DNA from: Mycolicibacterium doricum | Lineage (GTDB): Bacteria > Actinomycetota > Actinomycetes > Mycobacteriales > Mycobacteriaceae | Direction of reading: 5' to 3' | NCBI RefSeq assembly: GCF_010728155.1 | Contig: NZ_AP022605.1 | Span: 2,604,001 to 2,668,000, forward strand | Length of the DNA: 64,000 nt | Shown here: positions 8,596 to 16,705 of the stretch, one piece after another | Position numbering within the stretch: position 1 is the first letter of the stretch | Layout: the number at the start of each line of letters is the position of its first letter | The notes under the pieces: generated by a model | The model's input: the letters and a program-made list of their open reading frames with translations, nothing else | What the model was told of the DNA's origin: nothing | Databases searched by the model: none | Program-made: the position numbers and the translations under genes

Positions 8596-8634
8596 TTGGT
8601 AAGTCGCCACGAACGGTAAGTCAACACTTACCAA
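8596..8634. promoter_or_regulatory. GGTAAGT dyad operator with overlapping promoter
   Basis: A perfect dyad GGTAAGT-CAAC-ACTTACC lies at 8615-8632, with a third half-site GGTAAGT at 8598-8604; TTGGTAAGT at 8596-8604 and ACTTACCAA at 8626-8634 also pair. On the minus strand TTGACT (8625-8620), 17 bases, then TACCAA fits a -35/-10 promoter reading toward comEA, and the half-sites cover both elements. This is the usual layout of a TetR- or GntR-type repressor site. The regulator is unknown. Confidence 0.55.
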
Positions 8635-8691
8635 TCGCGCGTCGAGGCGACGCTCTGGAGGCGCGCGTCGAGGCCACGCGCGGATGGCGCC

Positions 8692-9528
8692 TCAGTCCAG
8701 AAGCCCCACGCACACCCCGACAGCGCCGGCACCGAGGTGGACCGCCAGCACGGGTCCCATGTCGGTGACCGTGAGCGTCCCGATCTGCGGCAGCCGTTCG
8801 GTCAGCGCCGCGCCGACAGCATCGGCGGCATCGTGGTTGTCGACGTGGTGCACCGCGACCACGGCGCGGCGGTCACCGACGAACTCTGCCACCTGGTCGA
8901 CGAGCGCGGCGTGCGCCTTCGACGCCGTCCGGATGCGCTGGGCGAGCTCGAGTCGGCCGTCGACGTCGATGCGCAGCAGCGGTTTCAGCGACAGCGCCGT
9001 GCCCAACCAGGACGACGTCGCGCCGATCCGTCCGCTGCGCCGCAGATTGTCGAGCCGGTGCACCACGATGAACGCCGAACCGCGCGGTACCGCCGACCGC
9101 GCTACCGCCTCGACGGTGTCGAGGTCCCCGCCCTCGGCCGCGCACCGGGCGGCGGCGCTCGCGACGAAGCCGACCCCCATCGCGGCCGAGCGCGAGTTCA
9201 CCACCCGCACTGCCGAACCGAATTCGCGGGCCGCGGTGACCGCGGAACTGAAGGTGCTCGACAGCGCGGCGGAGATATGCACGGCGACCACACCGTCACC
9301 ACCGCTGTCGGCCAGCGCCCGCCGGTAGGCCGCGCCGAGTTCGCCCGGTGTCGCTCCCGAGGTCGTCACGTGCGCGCGCTGGTGAATGTCGTTGGGGATG
9401 ACATCGACCGCATCCCGCAGATCATGCTGGTCGACCAGAACGTGCAAGGGCACCTGCCGGATGTTCCAGCGCTCGAGAACCTCGATCGGCAACCGGGACG
9501 AGGTGTCGGTCACCACGACGACCGCCAT
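8692..9528 (-). CDS. DegV family fatty-acid-binding protein
   Basis: This is a 278-residue protein with the DegV signature: VVVVTDTSSRLP at the N-terminus, HVTTSGATPGE in the first fatty-acid-contact loop, VAVHISAALSSTFSSA, and the late GPVLAVHLGAGAVGV motif. DegV proteins bind one fatty-acid chain and in some bacteria (FakB) present it to a kinase for phospholipid synthesis; no kinase gene is seen here. The gene begins with ATG at 9526-9528, three bases after octT, so it belongs to the nadD-rsfS-gpgP-octT-degV run. Confidence 0.93.
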   Translation of the reverse strand: MAVVVVTDTSSRLPIEVLERWNIRQVPLHVLVDQHDLRDAVDVIPNDIHQRAHVTTSGATPGELGAAYRRALADSGGDGVVAVHISAALSSTFSSAVTAAREFGSAVRVVNSRSAAMGVGFVASAAARCAAEGGDLDTVEAVARSAVPRGSAFIVVHRLDNLRRSGRIGATSSWLGTALSLKPLLRIDVDGRLELAQRIRTASKAHAALVDQVAEFVGDRRAVVAVHHVDNHDAADAVGAALTERLPQIGTLTVTDMGPVLAVHLGAGAVGVCVGLLD

Positions 9529-9531
9529 CGG

Positions 9532-10281
9532 TCAGGTGCCCGGGAGGCGGTGCGCCACACCCGCTTGGGCGAGCGCCTTGAGCATCAGCTGGGCCACTGC
9601 TTGATGGGCTTCGAAGTTCCAGTGGATACCGTCGGGGTTGCCGTGGCCGCCGAGAATCTGCTCGGCGACGGCAGCCTTGAGGTCGACCAGAACAACGTCG
9701 TGCTGCGCGGCCCATTCGGTGATCGCCCGGACCGTGCCGGCTCTGCCGTGATGCGCTTTGCCGTAGGTCTCGGCGATGTGCACCGACGGAAGCGACGCGA
9801 CGATCGGGATGCCCGGGCGGTTGAAGTCGATGGCACCCCGGGTCATCTCGAGGTACTCCGCGCTCAGGTGCGGCGGCAGCGCCGCTCGCGCGACCGGCGA
9901 CAGCCGCGGCTGGATCCACCCGTACCCGTCGCGCACCCATCGCCGCAGCCACGGCGGCCGGACGTACCGGATGAGCTCCCGCAGCGCGGTCGGCAGCGGT
10001 GAGGGAAGCGAATCCATGCCGCCGGTGGCGAAGACGACGGCACCGGCGCGCGGGAGCGCGGCCCACGCCCGCGGGTCCTGGGTCGCCGCCCACCACACGT
10101 CACGGCACGTCCAGCCGATGCGGCCGATCAGTTCCAGATCCCAACCGAGCTCAGCAGCGACGAGATTGGGCCAGATCCGGGGATCGTCCGACGGCAGGCC
10201 GCCGGTCGGGCCGTAGTAGGCCAGCGAATCGGCGAAGACCAGCAGTGTTCGGCGGCCGGGGTCAGAGTCAGAGGACGTCAT
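9532..10281 (-). CDS. octT: Diglucosylglycerate octanoyltransferase
   Basis: This is a 249-residue SGNH-fold enzyme. Block I is seen as [16 protein letters not shown] with the nucleophilic Ser after Asp, and the late DGIHWN supplies the Asp-x-x-His pair. By orthology with Rv2418c it transfers octanoate to diglucosylglycerate, an early step of methylglucose lipopolysaccharide synthesis, and it sits directly beside gpgP of the same pathway. ATG 10279-10281 is chosen because it lies 14 bases inside the gpgP end, matching the mycobacterial orthologue; a longer reading to 10344 adds unrelated residues. Confidence 0.9.
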   Translation of the reverse strand: MTSSDSDPGRRTLLVFADSLAYYGPTGGLPSDDPRIWPNLVAAELGWDLELIGRIGWTCRDVWWAATQDPRAWAALPRAGAVVFATGGMDSLPSPLPTALRELIRYVRPPWLRRWVRDGYGWIQPRLSPVARAALPPHLSAEYLEMTRGAIDFNRPGIPIVASLPSVHIAETYGKAHHGRAGTVRAITEWAAQHDVVLVDLKAAVAEQILGGHGNPDGIHWNFEAHQAVAQLMLKALAQAGVAHRLPGT

Positions 10282-10948
10282 GGCCCACCTGCGCCGAGGC
10301 GTTCCACACATCGAGTCGCCAGCGGATGTCGTCGAGTCCGGCATCGGGTCTCGAGTGTCCCGACAGCTGCACCCAACTGGCGTTGCCCATCCCGCCGAGC
10401 AACGGCCAGTTGTCCACCGGCAGGCCCAGCAGATCCGCGGTCAGTGCGGCGATGAGACCGCCGTGGGCCACCAGCACGATGGGACGGTCCGGTTCGTGAC
10501 CGTCTGAGTCCGAGCCCCACTCCGGCTGTCGGGCAACGAGTTCGGCGACCAACGGACGGCTACGTGCCGCGACGTCGACGCGGCTCTCCCCTCCGTGCGG
10601 CGCCCACCGGGCGTCGTCCCGCCACGCCAGCCGGGCGCCCGGCGCCACGGCGTCGACCTCGAGGTGGGTCATTCCCTGCCAGTCACCCAGGTGCGTCTCC
10701 CGCAGCCGGGTGTCGACCGACACCGGCCGACCGGAACGCTCCCCGAGCGCGACTGCCGTGTCCAGCGCGCGCCGCAGATCCGAGGACACGATGAGCAGTG
10801 GCTGGGGTTTGGCCAGCGCCTCGGCTGCGACCACCGCCTGTTCCCGTCCGAGCTCCGAGAGGTCGGTGTCGAGTTGGCCTTGCATGCGCCGGTCTGCGTT
10901 GAACTCGGTCTGGCCGTGCCGCAGCAGCACCAGTCGCCGCACCCTCAC
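10268..10948 (-). CDS. gpgP: Glucosyl-3-phosphoglycerate phosphatase
   Basis: This is a 226-residue histidine phosphatase. [11 protein letters not shown] at residues 7-17 contains the phospho-accepting [14 protein letters not shown] is the proton-donor region, and [12 protein letters not shown] carries the second catalytic His. By orthology with Rv2419c it removes phosphate from glucosyl-3-phosphoglycerate in methylglucose lipopolysaccharide synthesis. The start is GTG at 10946-10948, giving [12 protein letters not shown], and it overlaps the rsfS stop by four bases (GTGA). Confidence 0.93.
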   Translation of the reverse strand: MRVRRLVLLRHGQTEFNADRRMQGQLDTDLSELGREQAVVAAEALAKPQPLLIVSSDLRRALDTAVALGERSGRPVSVDTRLRETHLGDWQGMTHLEVDAVAPGARLAWRDDARWAPHGGESRVDVAARSRPLVAELVARQPEWGSDSDGHEPDRPIVLVAHGGLIAALTADLLGLPVDNWPLLGGMGNASWVQLSGHSRPDAGLDDIRWRLDVWNASAQVGHDVL

Positions 10949-11313
10949 GAGGGGTCGTCCAGTTCCACCGGGACGGTCGGGCAGTCGCGCCACAGCCGGT
11001 CCAGCGCATAGAAGTTGCGCTCGTCCTGATGCTGGATGTGGACCACGATGTCGACGTAGTCGAGCAGCGTCCACCGCCCCTCGCGGGTGCCTTCCCGGCG
11101 GGCCGGCTTGTGCCCGGCCTGCCGCATCTTCTCCTCGACCTCGTCGACGACGGCGTTGACCTGTCGCTCGTTGCTCGCCGAGGCGATGACGAAGCAGTCG
11201 GTGATCACGAGCTGGCCGGATACGTCGATGACGACGACGTCATCGGCGAGTTTGGACGACGCCGCACGGGCGGCGACAGTCGCCAGCTGGATGGCTTCGT
11301 CGGAGGCGGTCAT
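10945..11313 (-). CDS. rsfS: Ribosomal silencing factor
   Basis: This is a 122-residue protein of the RsfS/Iojap family, showing [30 protein letters not shown] and DYVDIVVHI. RsfS binds uL14 on the 50S subunit and blocks joining of the subunits when nutrients run low. ATG 11311-11313 overlaps the nadD stop by four bases (ATGA), and gpgP starts on its own stop, so nadD-rsfS-gpgP is a coupled set. Length is normal for the family. Confidence 0.96.
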   Translation of the reverse strand: MTASDEAIQLATVAARAASSKLADDVVVIDVSGQLVITDCFVIASASNERQVNAVVDEVEEKMRQAGHKPARREGTREGRWTLLDYVDIVVHIQHQDERNFYALDRLWRDCPTVPVELDDPS

Positions 11314-11951
11314 TGGGATGTCCTCAACTCTGGAGAAGGTTCGGGGAGATAGAGCCTGCGTTTGGTGACGTACTGCACCACCCCGTCGGGCACCAGGTAC
11401 CAGATGGGCCGTGCCTCGACCGCGCGCTTGCGGCAGTCGCTCGACGAGATCGCCAAAGCCGGCACCTCCACCAATGACAGCGCATCGTCGGGGAGTTCCC
11501 GCATGGCCGCCGAGATGTGCTTGCCGTCCAGTTCGTAACCGGGTCTGCTGACACCGACGAACCGCGCGATCGAGAACATCTGCTCCCAGTTCTGCCACGA
11601 CAGGATGGAGCCCAGCGCGTCGGCGCCGGTGATGAAGTACAGGTCGGCGTCGGGGTTGAGCTCGTGAAGGTCGCGCAGCGTGTCCTTGGTGTACGTCGGC
11701 CCGCCGCGGTCGATGTCCACCCGGCTGACGGAGAATCGCGGGTTGGAGGCGGTGGCGATGACCGTCATCAGGTAGCGGTCCTCGGGCGCGGTGACCCGGC
11801 GGTCGTGCTTCTGCCACGGCTGTCCGGTCGGCACGAACACGACCTCGTCGAGCTGGAACAGATCGGCCACCTCACTGGCGGCGACCAGGTGTCCGTGGTG
11901 GATGGGATCGAACGTCCCGCCCATCACGCCCAGCCTGCGTCGAGTTTGCAC
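11310..11951 (-). CDS. nadD: Nicotinate-nucleotide adenylyltransferase
   Basis: This is a 213-residue nucleotidyltransferase with [11 protein letters not shown] at residues 11-21 (the HxGH active site) and the C-terminal ISSSDCRKR segment in place of the usual ISST-x-x-R. It adenylates nicotinic acid mononucleotide, the step before NadE in NAD synthesis; nadE lies about 5 kb away in this window. It heads the nadD-rsfS-gpgP-octT-degV run. A very short possible gene lies upstream. Confidence 0.96.
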   Translation of the reverse strand: MQTRRRLGVMGGTFDPIHHGHLVAASEVADLFQLDEVVFVPTGQPWQKHDRRVTAPEDRYLMTVIATASNPRFSVSRVDIDRGGPTYTKDTLRDLHELNPDADLYFITGADALGSILSWQNWEQMFSIARFVGVSRPGYELDGKHISAAMRELPDDALSLVEVPALAISSSDCRKRAVEARPIWYLVPDGVVQYVTKRRLYLPEPSPELRTSQ

Positions 11952-11982
11952 GAACAGCGAGCTTACGGCAGCCGACGCTCCC

Positions 11983-12084
11983 TCAGACCGACGTGCGGTC
12001 GACCGCCAGCACCTGGGACACCTCGAATGCGGCGCGGTCGGCGCGATAGACGTCGCGGCGCGGGGACGTGACGGTGCCCTTCAC
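11983..12084 (-). CDS. Possible 33-residue peptide or gene remnant
   Basis: Between the vWA gene and nadD one frame reads [20 protein letters not shown] followed by 13 more residues to TGA. Nearly every codon ends in G or C (about 30 of 32), as in the real genes around it, and the sequence looks like a protein C-terminus rather than random translation. Its GTG start (12082-12084) has only a weak ribosome site and begins 6 bases after the vWA stop. It may be a micro-protein coupled to the vWA gene or the tail of a gene that lost its front. I do not recognise a family. Confidence 0.3.
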   Translation of the reverse strand: MKGTVTSPRRDVYRADRAAFEVSQVLAVDRTSV

Positions 12085-12089
12085 CTGAG

Positions 12090-13532
12090 CTACACCGGCA
12101 GCAGCTGGTCGATCACCGCGGCCAGTTGTTTGGCCGAACGGCACTCGTGCATGGTGATGATGTCCTCGTAACGTGGGGTGGCCGAATCGCCGCTGCCCCA
12201 CAGGTGTCTCGGTTCGGGGTTGAGCCAGTGCGCGTGGCGGCTGGCGTTGACCATCCGTGCCAGCAACTCCGTTTCCGGGTTGCGGTAGTTGTTGCGCCCG
12301 TCGCCGAGCACCAGCAGCGAACTGCGCGGCGACAGCGCCGAGGGGTACTTGTGGACGAACGACGTGAAGGCGTTGCCGTAGTCGGAGTGCCCGTCGCGGG
12401 TGTAGACGCCGGCCTCGCGGGTGATGCGCTGCACGGCCACCGCCAGGTCGGCGTCGGGACCGAACAGCTGGGTGACCTCGTCGGTCGTGTCGATGAACGC
12501 GAAGACGCGCACCCGCGAGAACTGTTGGCGCAGTGCGTGCACCAACATCAGCGTGAAGTTGCTGAACCCGGCGACCGACCCCGACACGTCACACAGCACG
12601 ACCAGTTCGGGCCGCGCCGGGTGCGGCTTCTTCAGCACGACGTCGATCGGCACTCCCCCGGTCGACATCGACTTGCGCAGGGTCTTGCGCATGTCGATCT
12701 CGCCGGCCCGGGCGCGGCGTCGGCGCGCCGCCAGCCTGGTGGCGAGCGTGCGCGCCAACGGGGCCACCACCCGGCGCATCTGGCGTAGCTGCTCACCGGA
12801 GGCACGCAGGAACTCGACGTTCTCGGCCAGCTGGGGCACCCCGTACATCTGCACGTGTTCACGGCCGAGCTGCTCGGCGGTCCGTCGTTTGGTCTCGCCC
12901 TCGACCATCTTCCGCAGCTGCGAGATACGCTGGGTTGCGAGGGCTTTGGCGATCTGCTCCTGGCTGGGGGTCGGCTCGTCGCCGTAGGGCGCCAGCAGGC
13001 CGGCGAGCAGGCGGCCCTCCAGATCGTCGAGGCTCATCGCCTTGAGCGCCTGATACGACGAGTACGACGGCCCCCGGCTGGAGTTGTAGCGGCCGTAGGA
13101 TTCGACGATCTGGGCGATCATCGCCGCCAGCCGCTCGTCGAGGTCGGCGAGGTCGGGGTTGTCGGTGAGCAACTTCAGCAGCGCTTCACGCATCGCCTCG
13201 ACGTCCTCGGGCCCCGTGCCGTGCTCGTCGCTGTCCGCCGCGTCGCCGTCGATTACTGTCTTACCGCCCAGCGCCGCCGGGAAGAACAGATCGAACATCG
13301 CGTCGTAGGTGTCGCGATGGTCCGGGCGGCGCAGCACCGCGCAGGCGAGGCCTTCGCGCAGCACCTCTCGGTCCCCCAGTCCGAGGACGGCCATCACCCG
13401 CCCTGCGTCGACGGTCTCCGACGGGCCCACGGAGATCCCTTGCCGGCGCAGCGCCTCGACGAACTCGACCAGATGGCCGGGGATCCCGTGCGGGGCGAGC
13501 GGCTGTGGCGGTCGGAGGCGGCGTGGCGGCAT
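12090..13532 (-). CDS. von Willebrand factor A domain protein (CoxE-like)
   Basis: This is a 480-residue soluble protein. A helical N-terminal region is followed by a C-terminal vWA domain whose metal-ion-dependent adhesion site is visible as VVLCDVSGSVAGFSN (Asp-x-Ser-x-Ser), with LLVLGDGRNNYRNP as a later metal-binding loop. Such proteins work with MoxR AAA+ ATPases as chaperone pairs that mature or insert metals into partner enzymes; the target is unknown here. ATG 13530-13532 overlaps the moxR stop by one base (TGATG), so the two are translationally coupled. Confidence 0.92.
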   Translation of the reverse strand: MPPRRLRPPQPLAPHGIPGHLVEFVEALRRQGISVGPSETVDAGRVMAVLGLGDREVLREGLACAVLRRPDHRDTYDAMFDLFFPAALGGKTVIDGDAADSDEHGTGPEDVEAMREALLKLLTDNPDLADLDERLAAMIAQIVESYGRYNSSRGPSYSSYQALKAMSLDDLEGRLLAGLLAPYGDEPTPSQEQIAKALATQRISQLRKMVEGETKRRTAEQLGREHVQMYGVPQLAENVEFLRASGEQLRQMRRVVAPLARTLATRLAARRRRARAGEIDMRKTLRKSMSTGGVPIDVVLKKPHPARPELVVLCDVSGSVAGFSNFTLMLVHALRQQFSRVRVFAFIDTTDEVTQLFGPDADLAVAVQRITREAGVYTRDGHSDYGNAFTSFVHKYPSALSPRSSLLVLGDGRNNYRNPETELLARMVNASRHAHWLNPEPRHLWGSGDSATPRYEDIITMHECRSAKQLAAVIDQLLPV

Positions 13533-14446
13533 CAGTTCAGCCTCAACTCTCCGGCGGCACGTTGCCGGTCGGACTGGTGTTTGAGCACCACACCGAGCGT
13601 GGCGGCGATCATCGCGTCGTCGATGGTGTCCATGCCCAGCGCCAGCACCGTACGGCCCCAGTCGATCGTCTCGGCCACCGAGGGCAGCTTCTTGAGCTGC
13701 ATCCCGCGTAGGACACCGATGATGCGGACCAGTTCGGAGGCCAGGTGCTCGGGTAGTTCCGGCACCCGCGACAGCAGGATGCGCCGCTCGAGGTCGGCAT
13801 CGGGAAAGTCGATGTGCAGGAACAGGCAGCGCCGCTTGAGCGCCTCGGACAGCTCCCGGGTGGCGTTCGAGGTGAGGACGACAAACGGAGTCCGTTCCGC
13901 CTTGATCGTGCCCAGTTCCGGCACGGTCACCGCGAAGTCGGAGAGCACCTCGAGCAGTAGCCCCTCGATCTCGATGTCGGCCTTGTCGGTCTCGTCGACC
14001 AGCAACACGGTCGGTTCGGTGCGCCGGATCGCGGTCAGCAGCGGCCGCGACAGCAGGAACTCCTCGCTGAACACGTCGAGTTTGGTGCGGTCCCAATCCG
14101 CGCCGCCGGCGGAGCCGGCAGCCGCACCTGAGCCGGCGGCATTGCCGGCCTGGATCCGCAGGATCTGCTTGGCGTGGTTCCACTCGTAGAGGGCGCGGGA
14201 TTCGTCGACGCCCTCGTAGCACTGCAGCCGCACCAGCTCCGATCCGGTGGTTTGCGCGACGGCGCGGGCCAGTTCGGTCTTGCCGACTCCGGCGGGCCCT
14301 TCCACCAGCAGCGGTTTGCCGAGCCGGTCGGCGAGGAAGACCGCGGTGGCCGTCGCGGTGTCGGGTAGGTAACCGGTCTGGGCCAGCCGCCGCGCGACAT
14401 CGTCGATGTCGGCGAACAGCGGGGCGGGACGTGCAGGGACGCTCAC
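13532..14446 (-). CDS. MoxR-family AAA+ ATPase
   Basis: This is a 304-residue ATPase with a Walker A motif GPAGVGKT at residues 50-57, Walker B VLLVDETDKAD, and a sensor-1 FVVLTSNATRELS. A Gly/Ala-rich insert (NAAGSGAAAGSAGG) sits before the DRTKLDVFSEEFL helix. MoxR proteins couple ATP use to the vWA partner encoded next to them. The start chosen is GTG 14444-14446 (MSVPARPAPLFADI); a GGAGA lies 14 bases upstream, rather far, and the frame stays open to 14503. It follows proA by 17 bases. Confidence 0.92.
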   Translation of the reverse strand: MSVPARPAPLFADIDDVARRLAQTGYLPDTATATAVFLADRLGKPLLVEGPAGVGKTELARAVAQTTGSELVRLQCYEGVDESRALYEWNHAKQILRIQAGNAAGSGAAAGSAGGADWDRTKLDVFSEEFLLSRPLLTAIRRTEPTVLLVDETDKADIEIEGLLLEVLSDFAVTVPELGTIKAERTPFVVLTSNATRELSEALKRRCLFLHIDFPDADLERRILLSRVPELPEHLASELVRIIGVLRGMQLKKLPSVAETIDWGRTVLALGMDTIDDAMIAATLGVVLKHQSDRQRAAGELRLN

Positions 14447-14463
14447 GGAAAGGAGTCTCCGAT

Positions 14464-15711
14464 CTAGGCAGGGCGGGTGTGGCCGTCTCCCCACACAATC
14501 CACTTGGTCGAGGTCAATTCTGGCAGACCCATCGGACCGCGGGCGTGCAGCTTCTGGGTGGAGATCCCGATCTCGGCGCCGAACCCGAACTGCTCACCGT
14601 CGGTGAACGCCGTCGACGCGTTGACCATGACCGCGGCAGCATCCACCCGCTCGGTGAACCGTTGCGCCGCTGCCAGATCGGTCGTGACGATCGCCTCGGT
14701 GTGGCCGGAGCCGTATTCGTTGACGTGCGCGATCGCCGCATCGACGCCGTCGACCACGGCCAGCGCAATGTCCATCGACAGGAACTCGGCGCACAGTTCC
14801 TCGTCGGTCGGATCGGCGTGCACGGTCACCCCGGCGTCTTGGAGCGCCTTGGTGAGCCGGGGCACCGCGTGATCGGCGATGGCCGCGTCGACGAGCACCG
14901 ATTCGGCGGCGTTACACACGCTGGGCCGCCGGGTCTTGGCGTTGAGCACGATTTTCTCGGCCATGTCGAGGTCCGCCGCGGAGTGCACGTAGACGTGGCA
15001 GTTGCCGACCCCGGTCTCGATGGTCGGTACCTGGGCGTCGCGGACGACGGCGTCGATCAGGCCGGCCCCGCCGCGTGGGATCACCACGTCGACGAGTCCG
15101 CGCGCCTGGATGAGGTGGGTGACGCTGGCCCGGTCGTGGCTGGGCAGCAGTTGCACCGCATCGTCGTCGAGGCCCTCGGCGACCAGTGCGGCGCGCAGCG
15201 AGTCGACGAGTGCGGCGTTGGAGTGCGCCGCCGACGAACTGCCGCGCAGCAGCACCGCGTTGCCGGATTTCAGCGTCAGCCCGAACGCGTCGACGGTCAC
15301 GTTGGGCCTGCCCTCGTAGACGATTCCGACCACGCCGAGCGGCACCCGCTGCTGACGTAACCGCAGGCCGTTGACCAGCGTGTTGCCCCGCAGGACCTCA
15401 CCCACGGGATCGGGCAGGCTCGCCACCTGGCGCAGCCGGGCTGCCACCTCGTCGATGCGATGCGGGTTGAACGCCAGCCGGTCGAGCATGGCGTCCGATG
15501 TGCCCGCCGCCCTGGCCTCGTCCAGGTCGCGCTGATTGGCGGCGACGACGAGGTGCGCGTCCATGAGCACCCGGTCGGCGGCCGCCCGCAGCGCTCGGTT
15601 CTTGGTCTCGGTGGACAGCCTCGCCAGCGTGCGCGAGGCGGCCCGGGCTCGACGGGCGGCGTCATGGACCTCGGCGCGCAGGTCAGCAGCCGCGGGGGCG
15701 TGCACACTCAT
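14464..15711 (-). CDS. proA: Glutamate-5-semialdehyde dehydrogenase (gamma-glutamyl phosphate reductase)
   Basis: This is a 415-residue NADPH-dependent enzyme of proline synthesis. The catalytic cysteine is in the conserved [14 protein letters not shown] segment, and [18 protein letters not shown] and [21 protein letters not shown] are the usual cofactor and substrate motifs. It reduces gamma-glutamyl phosphate made by ProB, which is encoded about 6 kb away. The ATG at 15709-15711 starts the family-typical region; the frame is open much further upstream but that sequence is antisense to the sugar-kinase gene. Length is normal. Confidence 0.96.
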   Translation of the reverse strand: MSVHAPAAADLRAEVHDAARRARAASRTLARLSTETKNRALRAAADRVLMDAHLVVAANQRDLDEARAAGTSDAMLDRLAFNPHRIDEVAARLRQVASLPDPVGEVLRGNTLVNGLRLRQQRVPLGVVGIVYEGRPNVTVDAFGLTLKSGNAVLLRGSSSAAHSNAALVDSLRAALVAEGLDDDAVQLLPSHDRASVTHLIQARGLVDVVIPRGGAGLIDAVVRDAQVPTIETGVGNCHVYVHSAADLDMAEKIVLNAKTRRPSVCNAAESVLVDAAIADHAVPRLTKALQDAGVTVHADPTDEELCAEFLSMDIALAVVDGVDAAIAHVNEYGSGHTEAIVTTDLAAAQRFTERVDAAAVMVNASTAFTDGEQFGFGAEIGISTQKLHARGPMGLPELTSTKWIVWGDGHTRPA

Positions 15712-15789
15712 CACACCAGCGTATCGAAGGTGGCGGGGCCCGACGGGTGTCAGGGTCACCGCCGCCAACCGCTGGTCTAGCGTTACCCC

Positions 15790-16647
15790 ATGGCGGCGGC
15801 GCGTGTCTGCGTGGTGGGCAGTGTGAACGCCGACCTGTGCTTCTCGGTGCCGGCGCTGCCGCGGCCCGGCCAGACGGCCCTCGCGTCGTCGATGACCTCC
15901 TCTCCCGGCGGTAAGGGCGGCAACCAGGCGATCGCGGCAGCACGGGCGGGCGCCGACGTCCGGCTGGTCGCCGCACTCGGAGACGACCCGGCCGCCGGGC
16001 AACTGCGCATGCATCTGCGGGCCAACCGTGTCGGCCTCGACGGCGTCGTGACGGTGCCCGGCCCCAGCGGCTCGGCCGTGGTGATCGTCGACTCCGCCGC
16101 GGAGAACGTCATCGTCGTCGCGCCCGGCGCCAATGCCCACCTGAGCGTTGCCTCGTCGGCGGTGCGCGAGGTCATCGAGGCGGCCGACGTCGTCCTGATG
16201 CAACTCGAGATTCCGCTGCACACGGCGAACGACGCGGCGCGCGTGGCGCGCGCCGCCGGAGCGGTGGTGATGGTGAACGCCTCGCCGTCCGGCGCCCCGC
16301 CGCACGAACTGCTGAGGCTGTCCCAAGCTGCCGACGTGGTGGTGGTCAACGAGGCCGAAGCCGCTCAATGGCACTGGCCCGTCTCGCATCTGGTGATCAC
16401 CCGGGGTGCCCGCGGGGCAAGCTATCTCGGTGATGGTGAACGGTTCGACATCCCGGCACCCGCAGTGGAGGCCGTCGACACCACTGGCGCCGGTGACGTG
16501 TTCGCCGGGGTGCTTGCCGCGCATTGGCGCTCCGGACACGAGAACGCCTTGCGGCGCGCGTGCGCCGCGGGCGCCCTGGCCACCCTGGTCCCCGGCGCCG
16601 GTGACTGCGCTCCCAGCGCGGAAGCGGTCGACGACGCCCTCAGATGA
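15790..16647 (+). CDS. Ribokinase-like PfkB sugar kinase
   Basis: This is a 285-residue kinase with the PfkB signatures: GGKGGNQA at residues 40-47 for substrate binding and [11 protein letters not shown] from residue 231, where Asp237 is the catalytic base. The N-terminal [22 protein letters not shown] resembles ribokinase, so it is probably RbsK or a close relative, though no rbs transport genes are near. It is on the plus strand alone between divergent proA and convergent nadE. Its stop codon lies inside an 18-bp tandem duplication. Confidence 0.88.
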   Translation: MAAARVCVVGSVNADLCFSVPALPRPGQTALASSMTSSPGGKGGNQAIAAARAGADVRLVAALGDDPAAGQLRMHLRANRVGLDGVVTVPGPSGSAVVIVDSAAENVIVVAPGANAHLSVASSAVREVIEAADVVLMQLEIPLHTANDAARVARAAGAVVMVNASPSGAPPHELLRLSQAADVVVVNEAEAAQWHWPVSHLVITRGARGASYLGDGERFDIPAPAVEAVDTTGAGDVFAGVLAAHWRSGHENALRRACAAGALATLVPGAGDCAPSAEAVDDALR

Positions 16648-16672
16648 CCTGACACCCTCAGATGACCTGACA
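16637..16672. repeat. 18-bp perfect tandem duplication across a stop codon
   Basis: CCCTCAGATGACCTGACA is present at 16637-16654 and again at 16655-16672 without change. The kinase stop codon TGA (16645-16647) is inside the first copy. Confidence 0.95.
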
Positions 16673-16705
16673 TGGTGCGCTGCGCCCGCACCGCAGCGTC
16701 GACGG

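Larger units (their letters stand above)
8236..8691. other. 456-bp spacer between degV and comEA
   Basis: It holds a doubtful 85-codon minus-strand reading frame (8328-8585), the GGTAAGT operator with overlapping promoter at 8596-8634, and a direct repeat GCGCGTCGAGGC (about 8637-8648 and 8663-8674). In M. tuberculosis the eis gene lies at this position; nothing resembling it is present. Confidence 0.6.

Noticed and set aside
13533..14498. Upstream extension of the vWA frame across moxR
   Set aside because: It is a second reading frame of moxR on the same strand; ATG 13530-13532 overlaps the moxR stop as expected for a coupled pair.
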